Positions 34,743-43,491 are shown, counted from the stretch's first letter. The stretch is DNA of 53,109 bases from Clostridia bacterium (GCA_029006755.1 JAQXGO010000036.1:1-53109), one strand, 5' to 3'. The notes: generated by a model from the letters alone, not told the origin. A program made the numbers and translations.

Positions 34743-35537
34743 ATGGGCGAAGTTATAGTCATTACTTCAGGAAAAGGCGGTGTGGGGAAAACAACAACCA
34801 CAGCGAATTTAGGCAGTGCACTTGCTCTGGCAGGAAAATCAGTGGTAATGATGGACGCAGATATTGGCCTTCGCAATTTAGATGTGGCTTTAGGACTCCA
34901 AAATCATGTAGTTTATGATTTGGTCGACGTAATAGAAGGAAAATGCCGGATTCGGCAGGCACTTGTGCGGGATAAGCGGTATGATAAGTTGTACTTACTT
35001 GCAGCTTCGCAAACGCGGGATAAAAATGCTGTGACGCCGCAACAGATGCAGAAATTGTGTACAGAACTGAAAGAACAGTTTGATTATGTACTTATTGATT
35101 GTCCGGCGGGCATAGAACGCGGTTTCTTAAATGCGGTTGCCGGCGCAGATTGTGCAATTGTCGTTACAATTGCGGAGTATGCGGCAATTCGGGATGCCGA
35201 TAGAATTATCGGAAGCCTTGAGGAGGCAGGCATTGCAGAGAAAAAATTGCTCATCAATCGTATGCGGTCGGATCTGGTGAAAAAAGGAGGCATGCTTTCG
35301 ATCTCTAAGGTTGTGGAAATGCTTGCGATTCCCCTTATCGGTGTAGTGCCGGATGATGAGCATGTGCTTTTGGCTGCAACAGTTGGAAATGTTGCCGCAG
35401 CAGATAAAAAGAGCGTGGCGGGCGTAGCCTTTGGAAACACTGCACTACGGCTTATGGGACAGTCTGTGCCGCTTGTGGGACTTTTGGAGAAAAAGCAGGG
35501 TATATTGCGAAGAATTTTTGCCGGAAAACGGAATTGA
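34743..35537 (+). CDS. minD: Septum-site-determining protein MinD
   Basis: A 264-residue ParA-type ATPase that, with a partner such as MinC, blocks septa at cell poles. It has the deviant Walker A GKGGVGKTT (about 10-18), Walker B-like VLIDCPAGIERGF, and the amphipathic C-terminal membrane-targeting helix (ILRRIFAGKRN). I start at ATG 34743, six bases after GGAGG, rather than an upstream in-frame ATG. minC and minE are not adjacent: PBP2 lies before and mgsA follows 54 bases later. Confidence 0.95.
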   Translation: MGEVIVITSGKGGVGKTTTTANLGSALALAGKSVVMMDADIGLRNLDVALGLQNHVVYDLVDVIEGKCRIRQALVRDKRYDKLYLLAASQTRDKNAVTPQQMQKLCTELKEQFDYVLIDCPAGIERGFLNAVAGADCAIVVTIAEYAAIRDADRIIGSLEEAGIAEKKLLINRMRSDLVKKGGMLSISKVVEMLAIPLIGVVPDDEHVLLAATVGNVAAADKKSVAGVAFGNTALRLMGQSVPLVGLLEKKQGILRRIFAGKRN

Positions 35538-35591
35538 AATGGAAAATATCGGGCGGTGCCCGGAAAATATAGACAGAATTGAGGGATACAT

Positions 35592-35990
35592 ATGAATATT
35601 GCATTGATTGCGCATGATAAGAAAAAGGAGCTGATGGTGCAATTTTGCACGGCATATAAAGCAATTTTGGTGCAGCATACATTGTTTTCGACAGCCGGGA
35701 CAGGTGGCCTTGTTGAGGAAACAACCGGATTGCCTGTACATAAATTTTTATCCGGGGCCCAGGGAGGCGATCAGCAGATTGGTGCGCGTATAGCCTACAA
35801 TGAAATTGATTTGGTTCTTTTCTTTGAAGATCCTATGACGGCAATGCCCTATGAACCGGATGTATATAGAATATTAAGGATTTGTGATGTCCACACAATT
35901 CCTATTGCTACCAACATGGCAACGGCTGAGGTTTTGGTACTTGGCTTAAATCGAGGCGATTTGGATTGGCGTAATGTCATTCGGCGATAA
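35592..35990 (+). CDS. mgsA: Methylglyoxal synthase
   Basis: Converts dihydroxyacetone phosphate to methylglyoxal and phosphate, a bypass that relieves sugar-phosphate overload. The 132 residues match the family: [16 protein letters not shown], the phosphate-binding TAGTGG-like loop ([11 protein letters not shown]), [15 protein letters not shown] with the catalytic Asp, and [13 protein letters not shown]. The minCD-mgsA neighbourhood is common in Clostridia, but here only minD is kept. Ribosome site GAGGG. Confidence 0.95.
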   Translation: MNIALIAHDKKKELMVQFCTAYKAILVQHTLFSTAGTGGLVEETTGLPVHKFLSGAQGGDQQIGARIAYNEIDLVLFFEDPMTAMPYEPDVYRILRICDVHTIPIATNMATAEVLVLGLNRGDLDWRNVIRR

Positions 35991-36034
35991 ATAGGTTTGA
36001 GTGCGAAAAATCAGTCGGCACGGAAAGGATTATT

Positions 36035-36667
36035 ATGTACGATACAATTTTGTTTGATTTAGATGGGACATTGGTAAACTCCGCTCTCGGTATCACCGAG
36101 GGCGTTCGTTATGCTTTGGAAAAATGCAATATGGAACCGCTGCCATATGCCATACGGGAAAAGTTTATCGGGCCGCCGATGCGGCAATCTTTTCAGAAAT
36201 ATTGCTTTGTAGATGAAGAAAAAGCAGAGATGCTTTTGGCGTTGTATCGCGAATACTATGGAACGCAAGGTCTGCACGAATCGGAAGCCTATCCGGGCAT
36301 TCCGGAACTATTGCAGCGTTTGACAGACAAGGGAAAAGAGCTCATTGTTGCAACTGCAAAACCAACAAAATATTCGAAAATCATTCTCGAAGAGTTAGGC
36401 ATTGCATCGTTTTTTCGGGAAATCATCGGGGCAGGATTTGAAAAAAATTTTGAAACAAAAGATAAAATCATTCGGCTTGCGAAATCCATGGCAAAGCATG
36501 AAAAAATAATAATGGTAGGAGATACCTATTTTGATGTAGATGGCGCAAGAGTAAACGGCATACCGGCCATCGGCGTTTTATACGGATTTGGTGATCATAC
36601 AGAACTACGGAAATCCAAACCGCTTTATATTGCGGAAACAGTTGAAGAAATCGAGGCGTACATATGA
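36035..36667 (+). CDS. HAD-family hydrolase (phosphoglycolate phosphatase-like)
   Basis: A 210-residue phosphatase of the Gph/PgpP group. Motif I is LFDLDGTLVNS with nucleophile and general-acid aspartates, motif II has the Thr in LIVATAKPT, and motif IV is MVGDTYFDVDGA, with a cap domain between about 15 and 85. Substrate could be phosphoglycolate, pyrophosphate or a nucleotide. Its stop overlaps engB by four bases (ATGA), so they are coupled. Confidence 0.88.
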   Translation: MYDTILFDLDGTLVNSALGITEGVRYALEKCNMEPLPYAIREKFIGPPMRQSFQKYCFVDEEKAEMLLALYREYYGTQGLHESEAYPGIPELLQRLTDKGKELIVATAKPTKYSKIILEELGIASFFREIIGAGFEKNFETKDKIIRLAKSMAKHEKIIMVGDTYFDVDGARVNGIPAIGVLYGFGDHTELRKSKPLYIAETVEEIEAYI

Positions 36668-37263
36668 ACTTAAATATCCATAATGCCAGCCTGACGATAT
36701 CGGCGGTATCTCCGCGTCAATATCCCCCGGCAGGGGTGCCGGAGATTGCAATGGCAGGGCGTTCCAATGTTGGAAAGTCCTCTTGTATCAATAAAATACT
36801 AAATCGAAAGAGCTTGGCGAGAACCAGCGCAACACCGGGAAAGACGGCAACGATTAACTTTTATAACATTGATCAGCAGCTTTTTCTGGTCGATTTACCC
36901 GGCTATGGATATGCAAAGGTTTCGCGAAATGAACAAGAAAAATGGGCCGCAATGATCAACACCTATTTGACGAAACGTCCCCAGCTGAAAAGTGTTCTGC
37001 TGTTAGTGGATGTGCGGCATAAGCCGACGGCACAGGATAAAGTCATGTTCGACTGGATACGTGGCGCATACGGCAACGTTACTGTGCTTGCCACCAAATG
37101 CGATAAGCTGAGTAAAACAAAGGTGGAGGAAGGGCTTCAATTAATTTGCCAAACACTTGCGATGACGGACGAAGACGCCTTAATTCCGTTTTCGGCGGAA
37201 ACAGGGCAGGGACGAGATGCGGTTTGGCAGGCGATTGCAAGCCTTACGAATGTAGTTTTATAA
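36664..37263 (+). CDS. engB: Ribosome-assembly GTPase EngB/YsxC
   Basis: A 199-residue GTPase needed for 50S assembly. It has G1 in AGRSNVGKSSCIN (about 34-46), G2/G3 in TPGKT and VDLPGYGYAKV, and G4 in ATKCDKL, the hallmarks of YihA/YsxC. The gene is coupled to the HAD gene; it is usually near lonA or clpX instead. No terminator is evident after it. Confidence 0.95.
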   Translation: MNLNIHNASLTISAVSPRQYPPAGVPEIAMAGRSNVGKSSCINKILNRKSLARTSATPGKTATINFYNIDQQLFLVDLPGYGYAKVSRNEQEKWAAMINTYLTKRPQLKSVLLLVDVRHKPTAQDKVMFDWIRGAYGNVTVLATKCDKLSKTKVEEGLQLICQTLAMTDEDALIPFSAETGQGRDAVWQAIASLTNVVL

Positions 37264-37325
37264 GAAAGCGCAGTTTGCAAAATTGAAGCTTTTCTTTGCA
37301 GAATTGTATTTTTTATGAAATATAG

Positions 37326-37353
37326 TTGACACCTCTTTGCACCATGATATAAT
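37326..37353 (+). promoter_or_regulatory. Promoter of the Gfo/Idh oxidoreductase gene
   Basis: TTGACA (37326-37331), 16-base spacer, TATAAT (37348-37353). Flanking GTTGAC (37325) and GTCAAC (37361) form a split inverted repeat about the promoter, a possible operator. Confidence 0.75.
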
Positions 37354-37384
37354 TTGGATAGTCAACAAAGGAGGATAAATAGAA

Positions 37385-38398
37385 ATGAATACGGTTCGAT
37401 TTGCCATTGTCGGGTGCGGACGGATTTGCATGTCTCATATAAAAGGAATTGCAGATGCGCCTTCAGCCGTTTTGATCGCAGTATGCGATATAAAGGAAGA
37501 AAAAGCACGCAAGGCTGCCGAGGAGGCCGGCATTGCCGCGTATTACACAGATTTGGAAATGATGCTGGATAAAGAAAAGCCCGATGTTTTATGTGTATGT
37601 GTGCCTAGCGGTTATCATGCAGAATGTGCCATTCTGGCTGCTCGAAAAGGGGTTCATGTTCTTTGTGAGAAACCGCTTGATGTAACACAAGAAAAAATAG
37701 ATGCAATGATTAGGGCTTGCGATGAAAATCACGTAAAAATCGGCGGCATTTTTCAGCGCCGAAATGTTTCTGCAGTACAGCATGCTCGGCAAGCGGTAGC
37801 AGCAGGCAGATTAGGAAAGCTCGTTATGGCTTCAGCTTCCCTAAAATATTTTAGAGATCAGGCATATTATGATAGTGGTGCGTGGCGCGGAACGAAGGCG
37901 CTGGATGGCGGATGCCTGATGAATCAATGTATTCATGGCATTGATCTTTTGCAGTATCTGGCCGGAGAAATCACATCGGTATTCGGTATGTGCGCAACTT
38001 TGGCACGGGAAATCGAGATGGAAGACACGGCCGCTTGCACCGTGCGATTTAAAAATGGCGCTATGGGCGTAATTGAGGCGGCAAGTTCGGTAAGCCCCGG
38101 ACAGGACACAATGATTTCCCTGCATGGAACAGAGGGAACCATCATTATCGGAGGAAATGGGTTCTTGCAGTGGGCACTTGCAGATGGGAGCGAAGCACCC
38201 TCTGTCACAGATTCAATGGGTGGATTGAATTGTGGTTGGGTGGGGCATTCTTTGCATGCAAGGCAAATTGAGGATATGGCCAAGGCAGTGATGGAGGATC
38301 GATTGCCTATGGTGCCGGGACAGGAAGCACGTAAGGCTGTGGACATTATTCAGGCAATTTATCGCTCTGCGGCATCAGGAAAAATAGAGAAAGTCTGA
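37385..38398 (+). CDS. Gfo/Idh/MocA-family oxidoreductase
   Basis: A 337-residue NAD(P)-dependent sugar or inositol-type dehydrogenase. The Rossmann start is FAIVGCGRICMSHIKGI (GxGxxC where the family mostly has GxGxxG), followed by VLIAVCDI and the catalytic-lysine motif CEKPLDVT. The C-terminal alpha/beta domain contains GGCLMNQCIHGIDLLQYLAG with the conserved His. The start is ATG behind AAAGGAGG. It is a single-gene unit with a strong promoter and a module A terminator. Substrate (UDP-sugar, inositol or another) is not readable. Confidence 0.9.
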   Translation: MNTVRFAIVGCGRICMSHIKGIADAPSAVLIAVCDIKEEKARKAAEEAGIAAYYTDLEMMLDKEKPDVLCVCVPSGYHAECAILAARKGVHVLCEKPLDVTQEKIDAMIRACDENHVKIGGIFQRRNVSAVQHARQAVAAGRLGKLVMASASLKYFRDQAYYDSGAWRGTKALDGGCLMNQCIHGIDLLQYLAGEITSVFGMCATLAREIEMEDTAACTVRFKNGAMGVIEAASSVSPGQDTMISLHGTEGTIIIGGNGFLQWALADGSEAPSVTDSMGGLNCGWVGHSLHARQIEDMAKAVMEDRLPMVPGQEARKAVDIIQAIYRSAASGKIEKV

Positions 38399-38423
38399 AA
38401 AAACTGAATGGATAGAAATGGCC

Positions 38424-38474
38424 GGAGCCGTAGCAAAATGATTTTGTAAAATCTTTTTGCCACGGCTCCTTTTT
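38424..38474 (+). terminator. Module A hairpin terminating the Gfo/Idh gene
   Basis: GGAGCCGTAGCAAAA and TTTTTGCCACGGCTCC (one G:T-type change) form a stem followed by TTTTTG, 25 bases past the stop codon. Same family as the hairpins at 10005 and 49866. Confidence 0.8.
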
Positions 38475-38582
38475 GTGGAATGTAGAACAATAGTTAGAAT
38501 GGACAAACTGCGCCAAAGCGTAGGCTTGGGGTTACTCGAAGGCGTATACGGGGACGTCGAGAGGCGAAGTTTGTACATAGCA
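38475..38582 (+). repeat. Modular structured repeat, locus 3 (module B)
   Basis: One diverged module B directly after module A. Outer arms 38503-38514 (ACAAACTGCGCC) and 38563-38574 (GGCGAAGTTTGT) are identical to locus 1. The first inner hairpin has drifted (CCAAAGCGTAGGCTTGG) yet can still pair with one bulge on each side. There is no module C here, only a GCA start of it at 38579-38582. It sits between the Gfo/Idh gene and the promoter of the ACT operon. Confidence 0.8.
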
Positions 38583-38611
38583 TTTTTATAAAAATAATTT
38601 GTGCAAAATAC

Positions 38612-38640
38612 TTGACAAATTCTTCATGGTTGTGTATACT
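38612..38640 (+). promoter_or_regulatory. Promoter of the ACT-hom-lysC operon
   Basis: TTGACA (38612-38617), 17-base spacer, TATACT (38635-38640). Confidence 0.85.
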
Positions 38641-38646
38641 ATATAA

Positions 38647-38693
38647 ATACGATTGTTTTTCTGTGAAGGACACGCAGAAAACGTATAGTTTTT
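38647..38693 (+). promoter_or_regulatory. Leader hairpin, possible attenuator
   Basis: In the short 5' leader, ATACG (38647) to CGTAT (38686) bounds a hairpin whose inner arms are GTTTTTCTGTG and CGCAGAAAAC, followed by GTTTTT. It could be a weak transcription terminator in the leader of the aspartate-family operon. No threonine- or methionine-rich leader peptide and no lysine or SAM riboswitch is seen. Confidence 0.35.
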
Positions 38694-38706
38694 AGAAAGG
38701 ACGGGA

Positions 38707-39147
38707 ATGAATAGAATGCGAAGTTGTTATATTTTGGCAGATGCATCTATATTGCCTGAGGTTTTTCCTAAAGTGTTGCAAACCAAACGGCTGCTTCGAA
38801 GTGGCAAGGCGGCAACCGTGCATGATGCAGTGCGAATTACCGGCATAAGCCGAAGCGCATATTATAAATATAAGGACCATATTTTCCCTTTTAATGAGAT
38901 GCAGGGTATTTTGACAGTATATTTTGAACTCATGGATATTCCCGGTACCTTGTCGGAAATACTGGGGATTGTAGCGAAGGCCGGCTGTAATATTCTGACG
39001 ATTAATCAAACGATTCCCATAAATGGCGTGGCAAGCATTACCATTACAATGCAAACAGAAGGCATGATAATGGAGTTTGACGAATTGATGGAATTGCTGT
39101 CGACACCCGGCGGTGTAAAAACAGTGGATGTTTTAGGCAAACAATGA
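38707..39147 (+). CDS. ACT-domain protein, PheB family (UPF0735)
   Basis: A 146-residue protein. The N-terminal half has a helix-turn-helix-like segment (GKAATVHDAVRITGISRSAY, about 35-54); the C-terminal half is an ACT domain (about 70-142) with ELMDIPGTLSEILGIVAKAG and the expected DxPGxL pattern. Such proteins bind amino acids and may act as regulators. It opens the operon with hom (13 bases downstream) and lysC, so an amino acid of the aspartate family is the most likely ligand. Start ATG behind AAAGGA. Confidence 0.9.
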   Translation: MNRMRSCYILADASILPEVFPKVLQTKRLLRSGKAATVHDAVRITGISRSAYYKYKDHIFPFNEMQGILTVYFELMDIPGTLSEILGIVAKAGCNILTINQTIPINGVASITITMQTEGMIMEFDELMELLSTPGGVKTVDVLGKQ

Positions 39148-39160
39148 GGAGGATAGAGCA

Positions 39161-40336
39161 ATGAAAATAGCAATTTTAGGCTTTGGAACTGTTGGAAGCG
39201 GTGTGTACGAAATATTAAAGAAAAATGGCGATTTAATAGGACGGCGCGCCAACGAAGAAATCAGCATAAAATATATTGTAGAACTGCGGGACTTTAGCAG
39301 CCATCCGGATGCAGCGCTCTTTACAAATAATTATAATACAGTATTGGACGATAAAGAGGTTTCTGTTGTTGTAGAAATGATTGGCGGTGTAAACGTTGCC
39401 TATAACTTTACAAAGAGTGCAATATTGGCCGGGAAAAATGTCGTCACTTCCAATAAGGCACTTGTAGCGGCACACGGCGCAGAGCTTTTTGCATTGGCAA
39501 AAGAAAATGGCGTGCATTATCTGTATGAAGCAAGCGTCGGTGGCGGTATTCCGATTATCCGACCGATTGGCAATTGCCTTGCAGCAAACCGCATTAAGCG
39601 TGTTATGGGCATTCTAAATGGCACAACCAACTATATTTTGACAAAAATGATTGAAGAAGGACGTTCTTTTGATAAAGCATTGAGCGAAGCACAACAGAAG
39701 GGATACGCAGAGGCAGATCCTTCTGCGGATATTGAGGGGCATGATACCTGCCGCAAAATTGCAATTCTGTCCTCTTTGATATTCGGCAAAAATGTAGACT
39801 ATACACGCATCAGTACAGAAGGAATCAATACCATTGAGCCGGAGGATGTGGAGTATGCACAAGCATTGGATTGTTCAATCAAACTGATTGGTATGGCAAG
39901 AATTGGGGAAGATAAAGTATTTGCCCGCGTTTCCCCGATGCTCATATCCAATGATAACCCGCTGGCAGGTGTCAGCGATGTATATAACGCCGTTATGCTT
40001 ACGGGCGACAGCGTAGGAGATGTAATGTTTTACGGCAGCGGTGCCGGAAAACTGCCGACCGCAAGTGCGGTTGTTTCGGATATCATTGATCTTGCACGCG
40101 GCATCCCTGAAGCCTCCAGATTGGAGTGGGCGGCAGGCGACGGCAGCTATGTAACGCCTATGGCAGAAACAAAGACAACAGTTTTACTGCGAAGCAGTGT
40201 AGAAATAGAAGATGCAACCTGTGTGGATATCGGACTTGAGGATGAAAAAGGCTATATTATCTGCAACATCAGTGAAGGGGAATTAGCAAGTCTTGTCAAG
40301 CGCACAACAGGCATTAAAAAGTTTATTAGAATGTAG
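39161..40336 (+). CDS. hom: Homoserine dehydrogenase
   Basis: Reduces aspartate semialdehyde to homoserine with NAD(P)H, the entry to threonine and methionine synthesis. The 391-residue protein has the N-terminal nucleotide-binding motif GFGTVGSGVYEIL, SNKALVA, and the substrate domain with GGGIPIIRP, LNGTTNYILTKM and EADPSADIEGHDT. Many Bacillota enzymes (about 430 residues) end in a full ACT domain; here only about 60 residues remain after the core, and the ACT module is a separate protein encoded just upstream. Ribosome site GAGGAGG. Confidence 0.95.
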   Translation: MKIAILGFGTVGSGVYEILKKNGDLIGRRANEEISIKYIVELRDFSSHPDAALFTNNYNTVLDDKEVSVVVEMIGGVNVAYNFTKSAILAGKNVVTSNKALVAAHGAELFALAKENGVHYLYEASVGGGIPIIRPIGNCLAANRIKRVMGILNGTTNYILTKMIEEGRSFDKALSEAQQKGYAEADPSADIEGHDTCRKIAILSSLIFGKNVDYTRISTEGINTIEPEDVEYAQALDCSIKLIGMARIGEDKVFARVSPMLISNDNPLAGVSDVYNAVMLTGDSVGDVMFYGSGAGKLPTASAVVSDIIDLARGIPEASRLEWAAGDGSYVTPMAETKTTVLLRSSVEIEDATCVDIGLEDEKGYIICNISEGELASLVKRTTGIKKFIRM

Positions 40337-40349
40337 AGGAGGAGTAAAA

Positions 40350-41564
40350 ATGGGATTGATCGTGCAAAAATACGGCGGTTCATCTGTTGCAGATGCGACC
40401 TGCCTATTTCGGGTGGCAAACCGGATTAAGTCATATTATGACAAAGGAGATTCTCTTGTTGTGGTTGTTTCTGCACAGGGGGATACAACGGATGACTTAT
40501 TGGAAAAAGCTGCGGAGATTAACAAGAATCCGTCGAAGCGCGAAATGGATGTGCTTTTGTCAAGCGGGGAACAGATTTCTATGTCCTTGCTGGCAATGGC
40601 ATTGGAGAAGCTGGGTTGTCCGGTAATCAGCCTGACCGGTTGGCAGGCCGGTATCAGCACCAGTGCAAGACATAGCAATGCCAGAATCGGTTCTATTCAG
40701 ACAGACCGCATTCTGCGCGAACTGGACCAGAAAAGAATAGTTATTGTTGCAGGCTTTCAGGGAATTGACCGCTATGATGACATTACTACACTGGGACGTG
40801 GCGGTTCCGATACATCGGCAGTGGCATTAGCAGCCGCATTGCATGCGGACAAGTGCCAGATTTACACAGATGTGAAGGGCGTGTATACAGCAGATCCGCG
40901 CATTGTGCCGGATGCGGCCAAGCTGGAGGACATCTCTTATGACGAGATGCTGGAGCTTTCCAGCTTGGGTGCAAATGTATTGCACAACCGTTCCGTAGAG
41001 GTTGGAAAAAAATTCAATGTGAAGATGGAAGTCCTCTCAAGCTTTGTAGATGAGCCGGGGACAGAAGTTAAGGAGGTTAGCAAAGTGGAAAAAATGATTG
41101 TACGCGGCGTTGCACGCGATAATGAAGTGGCACGTATTTCATTAAAAGATGTAGGGGATGTTCCGGGAAAAGCGTTTACAGTATTCTCTATTTTGGCACA
41201 GAAAAATATAAATGTAGATATTATTCTGCAATCTCTTGGCCGCGACGGCAAGCGCGATATCAGCTTTACGGTTTCTGAGTCCGCGCTCGATGCGGCACTG
41301 CAAGTATTAGAGGAAAACAGAGATGTGATCGGCGCTGCAGAAGTGCTGCATGATTCTGATGTTTCCAAGGTATCTATTGTAGGGGCAGGCATGGTGTCCA
41401 ACCCCGGCGTTGCGGCGAATATGTTTGAGGCGCTTTACAATGCAAACATCAATATCAAAATGATTTCTACCAGCGAAATCAAAGTATCCGTTTTAGTGGC
41501 ACGAAACGAAGGAGATGCAGCAGTACGCGCCATACACGAGAAGTTTAATCTCTCCAATATATGA
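40350..41564 (+). CDS. lysC: Aspartokinase
   Basis: Phosphorylates aspartate, the committed step to lysine, threonine and methionine. The 404 residues include the substrate motif VQKYGGSSVAD (about 4-14), LSSGEQISMSLLA, the ATP-site motif TLGRGGSDTSAVALA, and two C-terminal ACT domains (about 255-400, with VPGKAFTVFSILAQKNINVDII and GVAANMFEALYNANINIKM) for feedback by lysine and/or threonine. I start at ATG 40350, behind GGAGGAG; an earlier in-frame start lies inside hom. It follows hom closely and overlaps rlmB by ATGA. Confidence 0.95.
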   Translation: MGLIVQKYGGSSVADATCLFRVANRIKSYYDKGDSLVVVVSAQGDTTDDLLEKAAEINKNPSKREMDVLLSSGEQISMSLLAMALEKLGCPVISLTGWQAGISTSARHSNARIGSIQTDRILRELDQKRIVIVAGFQGIDRYDDITTLGRGGSDTSAVALAAALHADKCQIYTDVKGVYTADPRIVPDAAKLEDISYDEMLELSSLGANVLHNRSVEVGKKFNVKMEVLSSFVDEPGTEVKEVSKVEKMIVRGVARDNEVARISLKDVGDVPGKAFTVFSILAQKNINVDIILQSLGRDGKRDISFTVSESALDAALQVLEENRDVIGAAEVLHDSDVSKVSIVGAGMVSNPGVAANMFEALYNANINIKMISTSEIKVSVLVARNEGDAAVRAIHEKFNLSNI

Positions 41565-42292
41565 ATGAGAATATAATTATCGGAAGAAACTCCGTGCAGG
41601 AAGCGCTGCGTGCCGGTCGAGCTCTTGACAAGCTTTATGTTCGTCAGGGAGAACCGGATGCGGCGCTTGGCCGCATTATAGCGGCTGCACGTGCGCTTCG
41701 GATTCCGATAGCAGAAACAGATAAACGGCGGCTTGACACGATGGCAGAAGGCGGCAACCATCAGGGCGTGGTTGCGCTGGGACGTCTTTATGAATATGTC
41801 AGTGTAGAGGACATGCTCGTCTATGCAGCAGAAAGGGGAGAAGCGCCCTTTATCGTGCTGTGTGATAAAGTATGTGACCCGCATAATTTAGGGGCAATGA
41901 TTCGTACTGCCAATGCGGCAGGGGCACATGGGGTTGTGATTACAAAACATGAGGGCGTAGGCGTTACGGCAGTGGTGGACAAGGCTTCTGCCGGTGCGGT
42001 GTCGCATACGAAGATTGCACGCGTTACAAGCCTTGCAAAAACAATTGATGTATTAAAAGCAAATGGTGTTTGGGTTACCGGGGCAGATGGCAGTGGTGAA
42101 AAAACGCTGTTTGAAGCAGATTTTAGCGGTGCAGTGGCAATTGTGGTCGGCAGTGAGGGAGAAGGGATTTCCCGCCTTGTAAGGGAAAAGTGTGACTTTT
42201 TAGTCAGCATTCCCATGCGCGGTGCCATCACTTCACTCAACGCATCCGTTGCAGCGGCACTCTTTATGTATGAGGTGGCAAGAAAACGATGA
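41561..42292 (+). CDS. rlmB: 23S rRNA (guanosine-2'-O-)-methyltransferase RlmB/TrmH family
   Basis: A 243-residue SpoU-type methyltransferase. The N-terminal substrate-binding part (IIIGRNSVQEALRAGRALDKLYV) is typical of RlmB. The C-terminal SPOUT knot has all three motifs: DPHNLGAMIRTANAAGAHGVV, AIVVGSEGEGISRLV, and IPMRGAITSLNASVAAALFMYEV. It probably methylates 23S rRNA or a related site. It overlaps lysC and the ApgM-like gene by four bases each, though functionally unrelated to them. Confidence 0.92.
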   Translation: MNENIIIGRNSVQEALRAGRALDKLYVRQGEPDAALGRIIAAARALRIPIAETDKRRLDTMAEGGNHQGVVALGRLYEYVSVEDMLVYAAERGEAPFIVLCDKVCDPHNLGAMIRTANAAGAHGVVITKHEGVGVTAVVDKASAGAVSHTKIARVTSLAKTIDVLKANGVWVTGADGSGEKTLFEADFSGAVAIVVGSEGEGISRLVREKCDFLVSIPMRGAITSLNASVAAALFMYEVARKR

Positions 42293-43491
42293 AATATGTA
42301 ATTATATTAGCTGATGGCATGGCAGATTATCCGAACGAAGCCTTGGGTGGAAAAACGCCAATGGAGGTGGCAAAAAAGCCGTATATAGATAGTCTTGCCG
42401 CAAAAGGAGAACAATTTTTGGTCAAGACGGTGCCGGATCATTTAAAACCCGGCAGTGATGTAGCCAATCTTACGGTTATGGGATACGATACAGCAAAATG
42501 TTATACAGGAAGATCTCCGCTTGAGGCTGCAAGCATTGGCGTCAGCCTGGCAGATGAAGATACATCTTTTCGGGCAAATTTAGTATCGCTTGCAGGCATA
42601 GGGGAATACGAAACGCTTTCCATGCAGGATTATAGTGCAGGTGAAATCAGCACGGAGGAAGCGGCTGCACTGATTCATACATTAGCCGAAGAGCTGCCGC
42701 TTGAGAATATGGATTTATATGCAGGCATTAGCTATCGGCATCTTTTGGTATGGCATCATGCACAAGATTTCGGCACGCTCACACCACCCCATGATATCTC
42801 GGGAAAGCCGGTGCTGGACTATTTACCGCAGAATCAAACGCTTTTGGGTCTTATGAAAAAAAGCCGTGAGATACTGCGGAAGCATCCGGTGAATGAAAAA
42901 AGACGGGCTAAGGGCAAGCCTACCGCAGATTCCTTGTGGATTTGGGGCGAGGGAAAGAAACCGCAGCTTGAACCCTTTTATGATTTATATCATAAGCGCG
43001 GCGCCGTGATTTCGGCAGTGGACTTAGTACGAGGCATTGGCTACTTGGCCGATATGCAGGTCATCCATGTGCCGAATGTAACAGGGAATATTGACACAAA
43101 CTTCAAAGGCAAGGCAGAAGCAGCTGTTCGTGCACTTTTAGACGAGGGCAACGACCTTGTATATGTACACATGGAGGCGCCGGATGAATGTGGGCATCGT
43201 GGCGAAATCAAAAATAAAGTTAAATCCATTGAAATGATAGACGAAAGTGTGGTACAATATATTGGCAACGCATTAAATGCAAGCAAAGAACCGTATCGAA
43301 TGATGGTTTTGCCGGATCATCCTACACCGTTGGTGACAAGAACCCATGCACGGGACGCTGTACCATGCCTTCTTTTTGACAGCCGTAAAACCTTAAATGG
43401 GAAAAATGTTTTCACAGAAAAATCAGCAGCGGAAGGCGGATTGGTGGCACCGGGCTATGCGTTGATGGAACGTTTTTTAAAAGATGAATGA
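42289..43491 (+). CDS. ApgM-like alkaline-phosphatase-fold enzyme, candidate homoserine kinase
   Basis: A 400-residue member of the cofactor-independent phosphoglycerate mutase (ApgM) family. It has the N-terminal metal/nucleophile region IILADGMADYP, SDVANLTVMGYDTAKCYTGRSPLEAA, and metal motifs EAPDECGHRGE and PDHPTPL in the C-terminal part. One subgroup of this family has been proposed to act as an alternative homoserine kinase in genomes lacking ThrB. Linkage here with hom, lysC and an ACT protein fits that, since no thrB is nearby. It is coupled to rlmB by ATGA. Phosphoglycerate mutase activity remains the alternative. Confidence 0.85.
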   Translation: MKYVIILADGMADYPNEALGGKTPMEVAKKPYIDSLAAKGEQFLVKTVPDHLKPGSDVANLTVMGYDTAKCYTGRSPLEAASIGVSLADEDTSFRANLVSLAGIGEYETLSMQDYSAGEISTEEAAALIHTLAEELPLENMDLYAGISYRHLLVWHHAQDFGTLTPPHDISGKPVLDYLPQNQTLLGLMKKSREILRKHPVNEKRRAKGKPTADSLWIWGEGKKPQLEPFYDLYHKRGAVISAVDLVRGIGYLADMQVIHVPNVTGNIDTNFKGKAEAAVRALLDEGNDLVYVHMEAPDECGHRGEIKNKVKSIEMIDESVVQYIGNALNASKEPYRMMVLPDHPTPLVTRTHARDAVPCLLFDSRKTLNGKNVFTEKSAAEGGLVAPGYALMERFLKDE

